A stretch of 64,000 bases of DNA from Niabella sp. (GTDB lineage Bacteria > Bacteroidota > Bacteroidia > Chitinophagales > Chitinophagaceae), in the NCBI GenBank assembly GCA_027493055.1, contig JAPUDO010000062.1:1-64000 (forward strand), given 5' to 3'. The notes under the pieces were generated by a model, which was given only the letters and a program-made list of their open reading frames with translations, did not search any database and had not been told where the DNA came from. Both the position numbers and the translations under genes were made by a program. Positions 17,225 to 25,996 of this stretch are shown one piece after another. Numbering within the stretch: position 1 is the first letter of the stretch; every line of letters begins with the position of its first letter.

Positions 17225-18736
17225 ATGGCTTTACCTAAAGAGCCCCGGCAAAAAATGATTACTGTGATGTATTTAGTGCTTACCGCATTACTGGCACTAA
17301 ATATATCAAGCGAGGTATTGAATGCTTTCAGAACCATGGATAAAAGCTTCTCCAATGCCAATGCTACTATCGATAAAAAAACCCAGACCATCTTTGCCTC
17401 ACTGGAAAATAAAATTAATGATCCCAAAACCAGGGATCTTGCTGCCATCTGGAAACCCAAGGCCGAAAGGGCCAGGCAGCTTTCTGATGAAATGGTAGCC
17501 TACATTAACAATATAAAAACCCAAATACAAAACGAGGCCGGCGGTGCCGATGGGGGCCATTTCAATGAAAAAAATACCAACGCAGCTACTAAAATTTTAG
17601 TGGACGGGAACGGCGGAAAAGAGCTGTTCAATAAATTAACAGATTATAAAAAAAGTCTTTTAGGTATTGATGAAAAAATCAATAACCAGTTTAAAAACAG
17701 CCTGCCGCTTGATTTAAGTATGCCCGTAGTGCAGAACAAAAGCAACAGGAACTGGGAAGACGCTTATTTCCGGAGAACGCCAGCAATAGCAGCTATTACC
17801 GTTCTTTCTAAATTTCAAAGTGATGTAAAAAACGCTGAATCACAGGTAGTTGAATACTGCCATAACCAAATTGGCGAAGTACAGGTAGTGTACGATGAGT
17901 TCCAGGCCCTGGCTACAGCCAATGCGCAGTTTTTATTACCCGGCAGCGAGTTTACCATTACTGCAGGCGTAGGCGCTTTCAGCAAAAATGCCAGGCCAAC
18001 GGTTACTATTGACGGAACACCTGTTCCCCTGAATGCCAATGGCTTAGCCGAATATAAAACGGTAGCCGGAGGCCCGGGTTCCTATACACGCAAAGTAAAT
18101 ATTTCTTTTGTGAAGCCTGACGGTACAACAGCTACGCTCACCAAAGATATCAGCTATGTAGTAGCATCTCCAACAGGACTTACAGTTAGCGCCGATGCAG
18201 TTAAAGTATTATATGTTGGGTTAGATAATCCCATTTCTGTAGGCGGGGGCAGTGGTACCAGCGCCAGTAACCTCCGGGTATCTATAAGCCAGGGATCCAT
18301 TTCAGGAAGCAACGGGAAATATATTGCTAAGGTTACAACGCCCGGAACAGCAAAAATCACTATCAACGATGGTAAACAAACTACCGCTTTCGATTTCCGT
18401 GTAAAATCAGTGCCCACACCAACAGCAATGGTAGGAGCAAGCGTAGGCGGACGTATGCGTGTTAATGATTTCAAAGCCCAGGCAGGCGTGCGTGCTGAAT
18501 TAGAAAATTTTGTTTTTGAAGGAGTTAAGTTCACCGTAGTAGAGTACACCATGACTTTTGCAGGAGCCGGGTACCCTGAGTTTATGCACAAAGCCGTATC
18601 AGGTAACTCATTCAATGCAGTACGCAGCCTCATAGAACGGGCAAAACCGGGAAGCACTATTACCATTGACGAAATAAAAGCTTCGGGGCCCGGCGGCACA
18701 AGAAACCTGCCTCCAATAGCCTTTAACCTGTACTAA
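17225..18736 (+). CDS. gldM: Type IX secretion motor/shaft protein GldM
   Basis: The 503-residue product begins with PKEPRQKMI followed by one membrane span (about 13-30), typical of GldM, then a long periplasmic part made of several domains ending in GTRNLPPIAFNLY. With GldL it makes the inner-membrane motor; its periplasmic rod contacts the GldK/GldN ring. It is preceded by a 142-base gap after gldL with a short heptamer array, and followed by gldN. Length agrees with the family (about 510). Confidence 0.95.
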   Translation: MALPKEPRQKMITVMYLVLTALLALNISSEVLNAFRTMDKSFSNANATIDKKTQTIFASLENKINDPKTRDLAAIWKPKAERARQLSDEMVAYINNIKTQIQNEAGGADGGHFNEKNTNAATKILVDGNGGKELFNKLTDYKKSLLGIDEKINNQFKNSLPLDLSMPVVQNKSNRNWEDAYFRRTPAIAAITVLSKFQSDVKNAESQVVEYCHNQIGEVQVVYDEFQALATANAQFLLPGSEFTITAGVGAFSKNARPTVTIDGTPVPLNANGLAEYKTVAGGPGSYTRKVNISFVKPDGTTATLTKDISYVVASPTGLTVSADAVKVLYVGLDNPISVGGGSGTSASNLRVSISQGSISGSNGKYIAKVTTPGTAKITINDGKQTTAFDFRVKSVPTPTAMVGASVGGRMRVNDFKAQAGVRAELENFVFEGVKFTVVEYTMTFAGAGYPEFMHKAVSGNSFNAVRSLIERAKPGSTITIDEIKASGPGGTRNLPPIAFNLY

Positions 18737-18839
18737 GGTGCCGGTTTGGTTTAATGTTTGAGGTTAAAATACAATATAAGCTACCCCGGAAAAAGGGGTT
18801 CATGGCAAACCATGAAATATTAAATAAAAAATTGAAGAA

Positions 18840-19883
18840 ATGAAACCTGGTATTACCTGTAATATTATAGTCCTCTTTTTGCTGATTAGCAGTTCAGTTG
18901 CTGCCCAAAGACGCAGCGCTTATGACACACCGGTCAAAAGCAGCACCCCTGCAAAGGAAACAAAAAATACAACTTCAAAAAGTAAATCACCTGCTACAGA
19001 ACCGGCCGGGGAAAGCGGGGATTACAATACGGCTGTCCCTTATCAGAACCTTCCTGTAGAAGTAGTGGAAGACCAGGGCGATGGCAGTTTATACGGCACA
19101 TCAAGGTCTTCTTTAAGGAAAGACAATATACTGGAAGATGACAATATGGACAGTACGGCCGTACCCCTGGACTATACGCCTTTATATGCCGCTGATGCGC
19201 TGTATCGTGTAAGAGTATGGCGTACCATTGACGCCCGTACCCAGAAAAATGCCCGGTATTTTTATAATAAGGCTATTGAAGGAGAAGATAGTAAAAGGCT
19301 GATCAACATTATGTTAAAAGCGGTTAAAGAAGATAGCGTACAGGCTTTTAGCAATGTAGACGACCGTTTTACCACCCCCATAACTTTTGAAGAGGCCTTA
19401 GCCGGATTTGGCGGGGGTCTTGATACCTCTGCCAGGTATGATATGGAAGGGAATATTGCCGGTTACCAGGTAAGAAACCGGGCAGTATCTCCTGACTCCA
19501 TTTATAAGTTCAGGCTGAAGGAAGAGTGGCTGTTTAACAAACGCGATGGCAAAACTTATGTAAGGATCCTGGGCATTGCCCCTGTAACCAGCTACACTAC
19601 TTCCGATGGGTACACCATGGAAAACAGCGAGCATGCCGTATTCTGGATCTATTACCCCGATCTCAGAAAGGCGCTGGTAAGAAATAAAATCACCAATCCA
19701 TTAAACATTAACGGGTACGTGACCTGGGAAGAAGTGTTTGAGAACAGGTTATTTGAGAGCAATATCCTTAAATCCTCGCTTGATGCTGAAAACGGCTTTA
19801 GCAATACACCGCTAACCGGCGAACAGGCCAATGAGATACAAAAACAGCTTAATAACCTGAGCGCCCGCGGCTGGGCTAAATAA
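18840..19883 (+). CDS. gldN: Type IX secretion ring protein GldN
   Basis: The 347-residue product has a signal peptide (to about residue 22, VAAQ) followed by a Ser/Thr/Lys-rich linker and a conserved domain from about residue 95 with RVRVWRTIDARTQKNARYFY, typical of GldN/PorN. It is periplasmic and pairs with GldK in the ring. It completes the gldKLMN order, 103 bases after gldM. The C-terminus ends NNLSARGWAK. Confidence 0.94.
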   Translation: MKPGITCNIIVLFLLISSSVAAQRRSAYDTPVKSSTPAKETKNTTSKSKSPATEPAGESGDYNTAVPYQNLPVEVVEDQGDGSLYGTSRSSLRKDNILEDDNMDSTAVPLDYTPLYAADALYRVRVWRTIDARTQKNARYFYNKAIEGEDSKRLINIMLKAVKEDSVQAFSNVDDRFTTPITFEEALAGFGGGLDTSARYDMEGNIAGYQVRNRAVSPDSIYKFRLKEEWLFNKRDGKTYVRILGIAPVTSYTTSDGYTMENSEHAVFWIYYPDLRKALVRNKITNPLNINGYVTWEEVFENRLFESNILKSSLDAENGFSNTPLTGEQANEIQKQLNNLSARGWAK

Positions 19884-19911
19884 AGTTTGATTAACCGATA
19901 TTATACCCTAC

Positions 19912-20568
19912 ATGAAAATGAATAAGTTTTTAATAGCAGTTTTCTCCGCTGCCTTTTTAGTTGGTCCGGGCCATGCAAAAGCGCAGTATATATCCCAAAA
20001 AAACAGTGTTGGTTTCAATTTTGGCGCCCTCTCCTATTCGGGAAGATTTGCTGTTGATGCCGGCTTGGCCAGTCATAGCTCTTTATACGCTTCCGTAGTG
20101 TACAGAAGGAATGTATGGGATAAGCTATATGTGCGGGCCGAACTTTTTGGTGGACGGATGAGAGGCAATAATACGCATGTTGAATCCCAGGCAACAAAAC
20201 CTAATGGAGAGTTTCAGACAGAGATGGCCGAAGCAACCGTAAAAGCCGAATATGATTTTATTAATCTCTACAAGCATAAGGCCTCCCCGTTTATAAACGT
20301 TGGAGCCGGCGCGTACACACTGTTTAATTATGCTTCCAGCGAAGGTCCCAAAGAAAGCAAGGACAAAACAGGTTTTGCTATGCCTGTAGGCGGAGGAGTC
20401 AAGTACAAGCTCAATAACAGGATAAAGCTCCTTGCTGAAGGGAACATAAGGCTTTTTAATAAAAACCTTGATAACAGAACAGGAGAATACATCAATAACC
20501 CCAATAAATATTACAGCTTTGGTTTTGGTGTTATTTATGAGCTGGCTCCTTACAATGCACTTTGGTAA
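19912..20568 (+). CDS. Outer-membrane beta-barrel protein, possibly PorG-like
   Basis: The 218-residue product has a signal peptide (about 1-24, AKAQ) and then about eight amphipathic strands with Gly/aromatic alternation, ending in YYSFGFGVIYELAPYNALW. It starts 28 bases after gldN on the same strand, so it is probably in the same transcript. In Porphyromonas a barrel of similar size, PorG, connects the PorK/PorN ring to the outer membrane. This protein is a candidate for that role by position and size, but general small-barrel proteins look alike. Confidence 0.7.
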   Translation: MKMNKFLIAVFSAAFLVGPGHAKAQYISQKNSVGFNFGALSYSGRFAVDAGLASHSSLYASVVYRRNVWDKLYVRAELFGGRMRGNNTHVESQATKPNGEFQTEMAEATVKAEYDFINLYKHKASPFINVGAGAYTLFNYASSEGPKESKDKTGFAMPVGGGVKYKLNNRIKLLAEGNIRLFNKNLDNRTGEYINNPNKYYSFGFGVIYELAPYNALW

Positions 20569-21405
20569 TTATGCCGGCTGCATTTCAAACACAGTGATTT
20601 CCGGCCTTACATTAAACCTGATCTTCCATTTGTAGCCAAGCGCCCTGTTAATATAAAGCGTTCTTCCGTCCTGCAGATCAATTTTTCCTGCCGTATATTT
20701 TCTATTACTTACCGGGATAACCGGTGGCGGTAAAAAAGGGGGCTTTACCTGTCCGCCATGGGTATGGCCCGATAAAATCCAGCCTTTATATCCATTCCAG
20801 ATATCCAGATCGCAGGCATCCGGGTTGTGGCACAAAACCAGGTTCGCAGCGCCCGGATGATATTGATCCATTGCTTCGCCGGGCTTAAAGTTCATTCCCC
20901 ATAGATCATCAATGCCAATAATATTCAGGCCTTCAACATCAAGTATTTCATTTCTCAAAACCTTAATGCCGGCATTATGTACAAGCTGCGTTACCTTCTC
21001 TGCTATTTCAGCCTGCTGCCAGTCCGGGCCATAATCATGATTCCCCAGGATACCGATAGTTGCCAGCTTCCCGGTTGTCTTATGGGTTAAAACATCTGCA
21101 ATATCTTTAAACTCGTTTCCGTTATTGTCAGTAATAAAATCCCCTGTATAAACAACAATATCCGGTTCAAGGGCATTTGCCTTTTGTAACGAATCAACCA
21201 GGTAATTTTTATCTACGGCCCCTGCATGTATATCGCTGATCTGCATGAGGGTTTTCCCCCACAAGTGAGGCGGAAGTTTGTTTATAAAGATCTTATGCTT
21301 TACAAATTCAAGCCAGCCGGGCTCTACCTGCCAGGCATATAGGCCGGTTAAAGCAGCAGCGCCCGTCAGCAGTCCTGCAGTTTTTACAAATTTTCTCCGA
21401 TTCAT
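20569..21405 (-). CDS. Exported calcineurin-like metallophosphoesterase
   Basis: The 278-residue product starts with MNRRKFVKTAGLL, an RR-containing signal or anchor, followed by one hydrophobic segment. The metallophosphoesterase motifs are present in order: ISDIHAG (D-x-H), YTGDFI (G-D), LGNHDYG (G-N-H-D), LCHNPD and LSGHTHGGQ (G-H-T-H), which together hold two metal ions. It resembles the YaeI/YkuE group. Physiological substrate unknown; lipid phosphate esters are possible. It converges with the plus-strand barrel gene with no spacer and is 23 bases downstream of the flippase gene. Confidence 0.9.
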   Translation of the reverse strand: MNRRKFVKTAGLLTGAAALTGLYAWQVEPGWLEFVKHKIFINKLPPHLWGKTLMQISDIHAGAVDKNYLVDSLQKANALEPDIVVYTGDFITDNNGNEFKDIADVLTHKTTGKLATIGILGNHDYGPDWQQAEIAEKVTQLVHNAGIKVLRNEILDVEGLNIIGIDDLWGMNFKPGEAMDQYHPGAANLVLCHNPDACDLDIWNGYKGWILSGHTHGGQVKPPFLPPPVIPVSNRKYTAGKIDLQDGRTLYINRALGYKWKIRFNVRPEITVFEMQPA

Positions 21406-21428
21406 AAATGAAAACTTTTCCTTCTTAT

Positions 21429-22946
21429 CTACAATTTCTTTCTGCGCCAGGGGGTACGGTTCAGCAAAGCCTGCATAACAGGCCCCATATCCGGTGAGGG
21501 CTTCAGTATCAATATCCCCGCAGCAAACAGGATCAAAGCAAAAATACTGCGCGCAAATAAGCCAGGCAGCCCGCTCCAGCTGTCAAATAATAGCCAGGTA
21601 ATGATATATACCCCCAAAGCAATATTAAGCATGTAAACTGATTTGGGCGTAAAAGGAAAGAGCCTGTATTTTTTCCATAAGAAAACAATACGGAAAGTAT
21701 TATAAATAATAGTTGATATAAGCCCTGCAATGGTAGGTCCCAGTATATCAAATTGTTTGGCAAATAAGTAACTAAGGGGCAGCATACATCCCATTAATAC
21801 CAGGCCACTATAAAGCTCAAACCGCCAGAAATTAGAAGTACCTATAATTTGTGCATTAACGCCGGTACCTGAATCAATAACCCTGGTAAGGCCCAGAAAA
21901 ATAAAGGGTACAAAACCAAGTAAATAATCCTTGTTGATATCAAAAGTAACCACGGCCTGTCTATAGTTCAATGCAATCAGCACAAACAGAACGCTGGCAA
22001 TCATAAGTAAATTGATAGAGGATCTCTGGTAAATATTCTGGATGGTTGGTATTTGCTTGTTCTTCCAGGCTATTGACAAATGTGGTATGGCAGCAGCAAC
22101 TACACTTCGCTGCGGCGCCTGTATAATGCTGGTCATTAATTGTGCCAGGGAAAAAACTGCCGCTTTTTCTAACCCGTTGGGAAGCACCGAGGCTATAACT
22201 ATGGTATCAAATATAGCCGACAGGTTTAAAACAATACCGGCGCCAAATACAAACATGCAGAAGCCTGCAATTTTTTTCAGAAACCTTTTTGTTACCACGC
22301 TTACCTTAAACGTAAGATGTATTTTGCGGGCGGCCAGCAGATAAGTAAGCAACGTAAGGAAAAGTGCGAAATAGGAAAACGAGAACAGGACAATGAAAGT
22401 ATCAAAGCTTTTAATAATACCGAAGAAAAACAAAACAACAAGAACAGTAATAATACATCGCCACTGTACTTCTTTCAAAAAAGTTGTGAGAACAGATTTC
22501 TGCAGTACCCATCCGTAAGCTTCCAGCACGTTATATAAAATAAGGCCAAATACAAAAGGAAACAGCCACTGGTAATACTGAATAAAAAGAGCGGAGTTGG
22601 AACCAAACTTGCGTATAACCAATCCCTTAAACGCCCAGCCGCCAACAGCTATCAACACGCACCCCAGCAGGCTGATCAGCAATGCCCAGCTGATCTGATC
22701 ATTTGTTTCCGGCGATAGCCTGTCGTGGTAATAAGGAAAAAATTTATGTATATACCCAGGCATTGCCAGGCTACCCAGCGAGGCTAAAAAAATGCCTGCG
22801 GCAATAATTATGTTATACACACCATACTGGTCTGTAGAAAAAGCGCCGTTTCTTGTAAAAAAATAAACATTAACGAATCCTATCAGGAACCCGCTATATA
22901 TAATAAGCGAAGAAATGATACTTTGTCGCCTGATTTTTGAACTCAT
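21429..22946 (-). CDS. Polysaccharide flippase (MATE/MOP superfamily)
   Basis: The 505-residue protein has about 12-14 membrane spans and the general look of Wzx-type oligosaccharide flippases of the MOP superfamily, starting with RRQSIISSLIIYSGFLIGFVN. It probably moves lipid-linked sugars across the inner membrane. No glycosyltransferase genes are next to it in this window, so the substrate is unknown. It is followed after 23 bases by the metallophosphoesterase gene and preceded, 57 bases away, by the phosphoglucosamine mutase-type gene on the same strand. Confidence 0.85.
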   Translation of the reverse strand: MSSKIRRQSIISSLIIYSGFLIGFVNVYFFTRNGAFSTDQYGVYNIIIAAGIFLASLGSLAMPGYIHKFFPYYHDRLSPETNDQISWALLISLLGCVLIAVGGWAFKGLVIRKFGSNSALFIQYYQWLFPFVFGLILYNVLEAYGWVLQKSVLTTFLKEVQWRCIITVLVVLFFFGIIKSFDTFIVLFSFSYFALFLTLLTYLLAARKIHLTFKVSVVTKRFLKKIAGFCMFVFGAGIVLNLSAIFDTIVIASVLPNGLEKAAVFSLAQLMTSIIQAPQRSVVAAAIPHLSIAWKNKQIPTIQNIYQRSSINLLMIASVLFVLIALNYRQAVVTFDINKDYLLGFVPFIFLGLTRVIDSGTGVNAQIIGTSNFWRFELYSGLVLMGCMLPLSYLFAKQFDILGPTIAGLISTIIYNTFRIVFLWKKYRLFPFTPKSVYMLNIALGVYIITWLLFDSWSGLPGLFARSIFALILFAAGILILKPSPDMGPVMQALLNRTPWRRKKL

Positions 22947-23003
22947 TTTGTTTACGGTTTATTGTTTAATGCAATAAACCCTCTCAAACATAGAACATTT
23001 TGG

Positions 23004-24395
23004 CTATTTAATCTCTTCCTTTATATCCTCCATCAGCCTGTGGGCAATATTATTGGCCTTGCTTTCAAAATCGCTTTCAGAATAAATGCGGATGATGGGT
23101 TCTGTATTGGATGTGCGCAGATGCACCCAGTCATTATCAAATTCTATTTTCAATCCATCTTCATCATTGATCGGGTTTTTGGCGTATTTCTTTTTGATGC
23201 TCTTAAAAACAGATTTTACATCAATGCTGCTATCCAGCTCAATTTTGTTCTTGCTGATAAAATAATCAGGATACTGGCGGCGCAAAGACTTAATGCTCCC
23301 TTTCTGGGTGGCCAGGTGGGAAAGGAACAACGCAATGCCAATCAGCGCGTCCCTGCCATAATGAAAATCAGGCACAATAATACCGCCATTGCCTTCTCCC
23401 CCAATCACTGCTTGATGTGCCTTCATTTTTGCAACTACATTTACCTCGCCCACAGCCGAAGGAAAATATTCACCGCCTCTTTTAAGGGTAATTTCCTTAA
23501 GCGCTTTGGTGCTGCTCATATTACTTACAGTGTTACCCTGACGCTGAGAAAGCACATAATCCGCAACAGCCACCAGCGTATATTCCTCTCCAAACATGCT
23601 GCCATCTTCGCATACAAAGCAAAGCCTGTCCACATCAGGATCCACAGCAATGCCCAGATCTGCCTTTTCTTTAACAACAGCATTGCTTAATTCAGTAAGA
23701 TGATGGGGTAAAGGCTCGGGGTTGTGGGCAAAATTCCCGGTAACTTCCTTATTTAATACCACCACTTTTTCTACGCCAAGCGCATGTAGCACCGCCGGAA
23801 CAAAAGTAGCACCGGTAGAATTGATAGCATCTACTACTACTTTAAAACCCCTGGCAGCAATGGCATCCTTATTCACCAACGGGTAATTCAGAATAGCATC
23901 AATATGCTTCTGCATATAGGAATCATTTGCAGTTATCTTTCCCAGCTTATCTACTCCAACAAAATCAAAATCCTCTGCTTCCGCAATTTTTAATAACTCC
24001 TGGCCGGTTTCCGCTGCAATAAATTCGCCTTTCTCATTCAGCAGCTTCAGTGCGTTCCACTCCTTAGGATTGTGGCTGGCAGTGAGGATAATACCCCCAT
24101 CAGCTTTTTCTATGGGAACGGCAATTTCTACGGTTGGCGTGGTGCTTAAACCCAGGTCAACCACTTCAATACCCATTGCAGAAAGGGTAGATTGAACCAG
24201 GTTGCTGACCATTGCGCCGCTGATACGGCCATCGCGACCTATTACTACTTTAACTTTTTTGTCTTTACCAGCGTTTTTTTTCAGTATAGCACCATAAGCA
24301 GCAGTAAATTTCACTACATCAACAGGAGAAAGCGTAGAACCGGTCTTTCCACCTATGGTTCCGCGAATTCCGGATATACTTTTAATAAGAGGCAT
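23004..24395 (-). CDS. glmM: Phosphoglucosamine mutase-type phosphohexomutase
   Basis: The 463-residue protein has the four-domain plan of alpha-D-phosphohexomutases: TASHNPKEWNALK near 95-107 (phospho-Ser), DPDVDRLCFV (metal-binding D-x-D-x-D near 245), GEGNGGI (sugar-binding loop) and RTSNTEPIIRIY at the C-terminus (phosphate-binding). Family members convert glucosamine-6-P to glucosamine-1-P (GlmM) or act on mannose/glucose phosphates. The GlmM assignment is the likeliest for Bacteroidota but not certain. A TAAATTTG -7 box lies at 24424-24431 on the minus strand. Confidence 0.83.
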   Translation of the reverse strand: MPLIKSISGIRGTIGGKTGSTLSPVDVVKFTAAYGAILKKNAGKDKKVKVVIGRDGRISGAMVSNLVQSTLSAMGIEVVDLGLSTTPTVEIAVPIEKADGGIILTASHNPKEWNALKLLNEKGEFIAAETGQELLKIAEAEDFDFVGVDKLGKITANDSYMQKHIDAILNYPLVNKDAIAARGFKVVVDAINSTGATFVPAVLHALGVEKVVVLNKEVTGNFAHNPEPLPHHLTELSNAVVKEKADLGIAVDPDVDRLCFVCEDGSMFGEEYTLVAVADYVLSQRQGNTVSNMSSTKALKEITLKRGGEYFPSAVGEVNVVAKMKAHQAVIGGEGNGGIIVPDFHYGRDALIGIALFLSHLATQKGSIKSLRRQYPDYFISKNKIELDSSIDVKSVFKSIKKKYAKNPINDEDGLKIEFDNDWVHLRTSNTEPIIRIYSESDFESKANNIAHRLMEDIKEEIK

Positions 24396-24423
24396 ATTGC
24401 TTTGATAAGTTTGTTTAGGGCTG

Positions 24424-24431
24424 CAAATTTA
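24424..24431 (-). promoter_or_regulatory. -7 box for the phosphoglucosamine mutase gene
   Basis: The minus strand reads TAAATTTG, which matches TAnnTTTG. The start codon is 29 bases away. No -33 TTG is visible. Confidence 0.45.
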
Positions 24432-24470
24432 AGATCCTGCCACCGAATTATTGGATTTGTGGAAAAGAAA

Positions 24471-24502
24471 GTCCGAAAGTCCGGAAGTCCGGGGTCGGAA
24501 GT
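24471..24502. repeat. Octamer array with GTCCGGAA units, copy 1
   Basis: Units GTCCGAAA, GTCCGGAA, GTCCGGGG follow each other in an 8-base period. The stretch CCGGAAGTCCGGGGTC at 24481-24496 recurs at 61233-61248, so this is a dispersed repeat. It lies between two minus-strand genes. Confidence 0.7.
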
Positions 24503-24520
24503 TTGTGGCGTTTCAGGCTT

Positions 24521-25723
24521 TCATTCAAGCGTATTATTAATAAAAGCTATAAAATCATAATTATCCGCCATTCGAAGTTTATAACTAATAATTGTACCTG
24601 TAGCCCCCAGATTTCGAAGCATTTTTATTTTTTTAGTAATGAAAGGTTTTGTTACAGGATTTTTCAGGGCATCACTAACTGGTACAATAAAATTGGTGTA
24701 TTTACATTGCTTAAAATAATACTCGATGGCTTTTGAATCATCTACGCCATTGAAATATTGTCTGATATATTCTCCAGATTTCATGTTATAAACAATTACA
24801 TCCCCTTCGTTAAAATCTGTTGCAATTACACGATATTTTTCCTGATAGAACTCATTTAAAAAATAGCCGAGTGATGGAAGTGTTCCAAATTTTGTTTTTT
24901 GAACATGCCCATTATGTGCCAGTATAATAGCTTTTTTGTTTGGTGTTTTATCAACAACAGATTTTATATTTTCCATCATATAGTTATCTCTTGTTTTAAA
25001 TCCCTGTTTTGTAAACAAGTCTTTATACCCAAAATCAGCAACTTGTTGTAAAAGCGATAAATAGTACACCTGTTCATTATTCCTGTTATTAATGCTTAAC
25101 CTGTTAATAATATTTTCAAGATTTTGAAAGTCGTTTTTGCTGAGGTTGCCGAAACTTATTCCGGCGTTATCAGAAAATTTTCTAAATACCTGATTGTCTT
25201 TTTCTTCAGTTATTGGAATAAGTGTTTTTATTTTACCGATAATATTTGAAAAGCCCCTAACCTCTGCTCCGTAAATATGTACACGTTCCGATATCGGTTT
25301 ATTTTGATTAAATTTTCTTAACCAATCCAATCCCTCTTTATTCATAATAATGGGTCGTGTATTTCCAATCAATTTCAAGCTATCGGTTTGATTATTTATG
25401 TAAGCATCTATGTACTCTGTTGCTATTACATCGCTTTCGTCTACAATGGCTTTAAGCCCCATTTCAGTTATTAAAAATCTAATCAGCCGCCAACGATATG
25501 CATCATATAATGCTGTTCCATGCGTACTTTCTCCAATACCAATTATAGTTGCGTCTTTTAGGGCTTCTTTTAAAAAAAGAACGTCGTCATAACCATCTTC
25601 CGGGTTGAGGGTGGTGATAGGCTTTATGATTGTATTGAGCGCTTCTATAAGCCCGGCGTTTTTCTGACATATCCCATTAGTTACAAAAAGAATGATAAAC
25701 AGCGTTGTTAAATGTGGTTTCAT
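24521..25723 (-). CDS. Exported erythromycin esterase-like protein
   Basis: From the ATG at 25723 the product has about 400 residues, with an N-terminal signal sequence (LFIILFVTNGICQ) that may be cleaved at a lipobox-like Cys. It carries IIGIGESTHGTALYDAYRWRL, the Ere-family motif with the GESTHG core, and AIILAHNGHVQ, the second catalytic His region. Ere enzymes hydrolyse the macrolide lactone ring, but the exported Bacteroidota homologues are of unknown substrate, so resistance is not implied. A longer start at 25858 would add 45 residues lacking a signal peptide, partly encoded by repeat DNA, and is unlikely. Confidence 0.8.
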   Translation of the reverse strand: MKPHLTTLFIILFVTNGICQKNAGLIEALNTIIKPITTLNPEDGYDDVLFLKEALKDATIIGIGESTHGTALYDAYRWRLIRFLITEMGLKAIVDESDVIATEYIDAYINNQTDSLKLIGNTRPIIMNKEGLDWLRKFNQNKPISERVHIYGAEVRGFSNIIGKIKTLIPITEEKDNQVFRKFSDNAGISFGNLSKNDFQNLENIINRLSINNRNNEQVYYLSLLQQVADFGYKDLFTKQGFKTRDNYMMENIKSVVDKTPNKKAIILAHNGHVQKTKFGTLPSLGYFLNEFYQEKYRVIATDFNEGDVIVYNMKSGEYIRQYFNGVDDSKAIEYYFKQCKYTNFIVPVSDALKNPVTKPFITKKIKMLRNLGATGTIISYKLRMADNYDFIAFINNTLE

Positions 25724-25803
25724 GAGCGATACGTTATTCTGTGCAAAATACCTGTTTATCAACCTGGTTATAAATAACCATAGGTGAATTAACAATACTT
25801 TTA

Positions 25804-25873
25804 GGCTGATGAATGATGAGTAATGAGTGATGAGCAGGCAGCAGGAAGCCAAAAGCATAAGGCATAAAGCTTT
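25804..25873. repeat. Degenerate heptamer array, GAGTGAT/AAGCATA-type units
   Basis: Ten consecutive 7-mers in one register: GGCTGAT, GAATGAT, GAGTAAT, GAGTGAT, GAGCAGG, CAGCAGG, AAGCCAA, AAGCATA, AGGCATA, AAGCTTT. The units change gradually along the array. It lies in the gap before metG. Confidence 0.75.
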
Positions 25874-25884
25874 CGCATTTGTGC

Positions 25885-25933
25885 GTACGTCTTACACCAT
25901 ATATCGTACATCTTATATCGTACACCGTACATC
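25885..25933. repeat. Degenerate heptamer array, GTACATC-type units
   Basis: Seven consecutive 7-mers in one register: GTACGTC, TTACACC, ATATATC, GTACATC, TTATATC, GTACACC, GTACATC. Each ends with C. It ends 26 bases before the metG -7 box and is out of register (by 4) with the array just upstream. Confidence 0.8.
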
Positions 25934-25959
25934 TTAAACGCATTCTCACAATTGTTAAT

Positions 25960-25967
25960 TACTTTTG
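25960..25967 (+). promoter_or_regulatory. -7 box for metG
   Basis: TACTTTTG matches TAnnTTTG and sits 29 bases before the ATG at 25997. The -33 element is not clear because this region is occupied by heptamer repeats. Confidence 0.5.
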
Positions 25968-25996
25968 CAGGCTAAATAAAAGCATTTTTACAGGTT

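Noticed and set aside
25804..25933. CRISPR array
   Set aside because: Units are 7 bases and degenerate, with no spacers or cas genes.
25734..25949. Minus-strand open frame upstream of metG with RCTVYDIRCTIYGVR repeats
   Set aside because: It is simply the heptamer array read as protein; there is no other coding signal.
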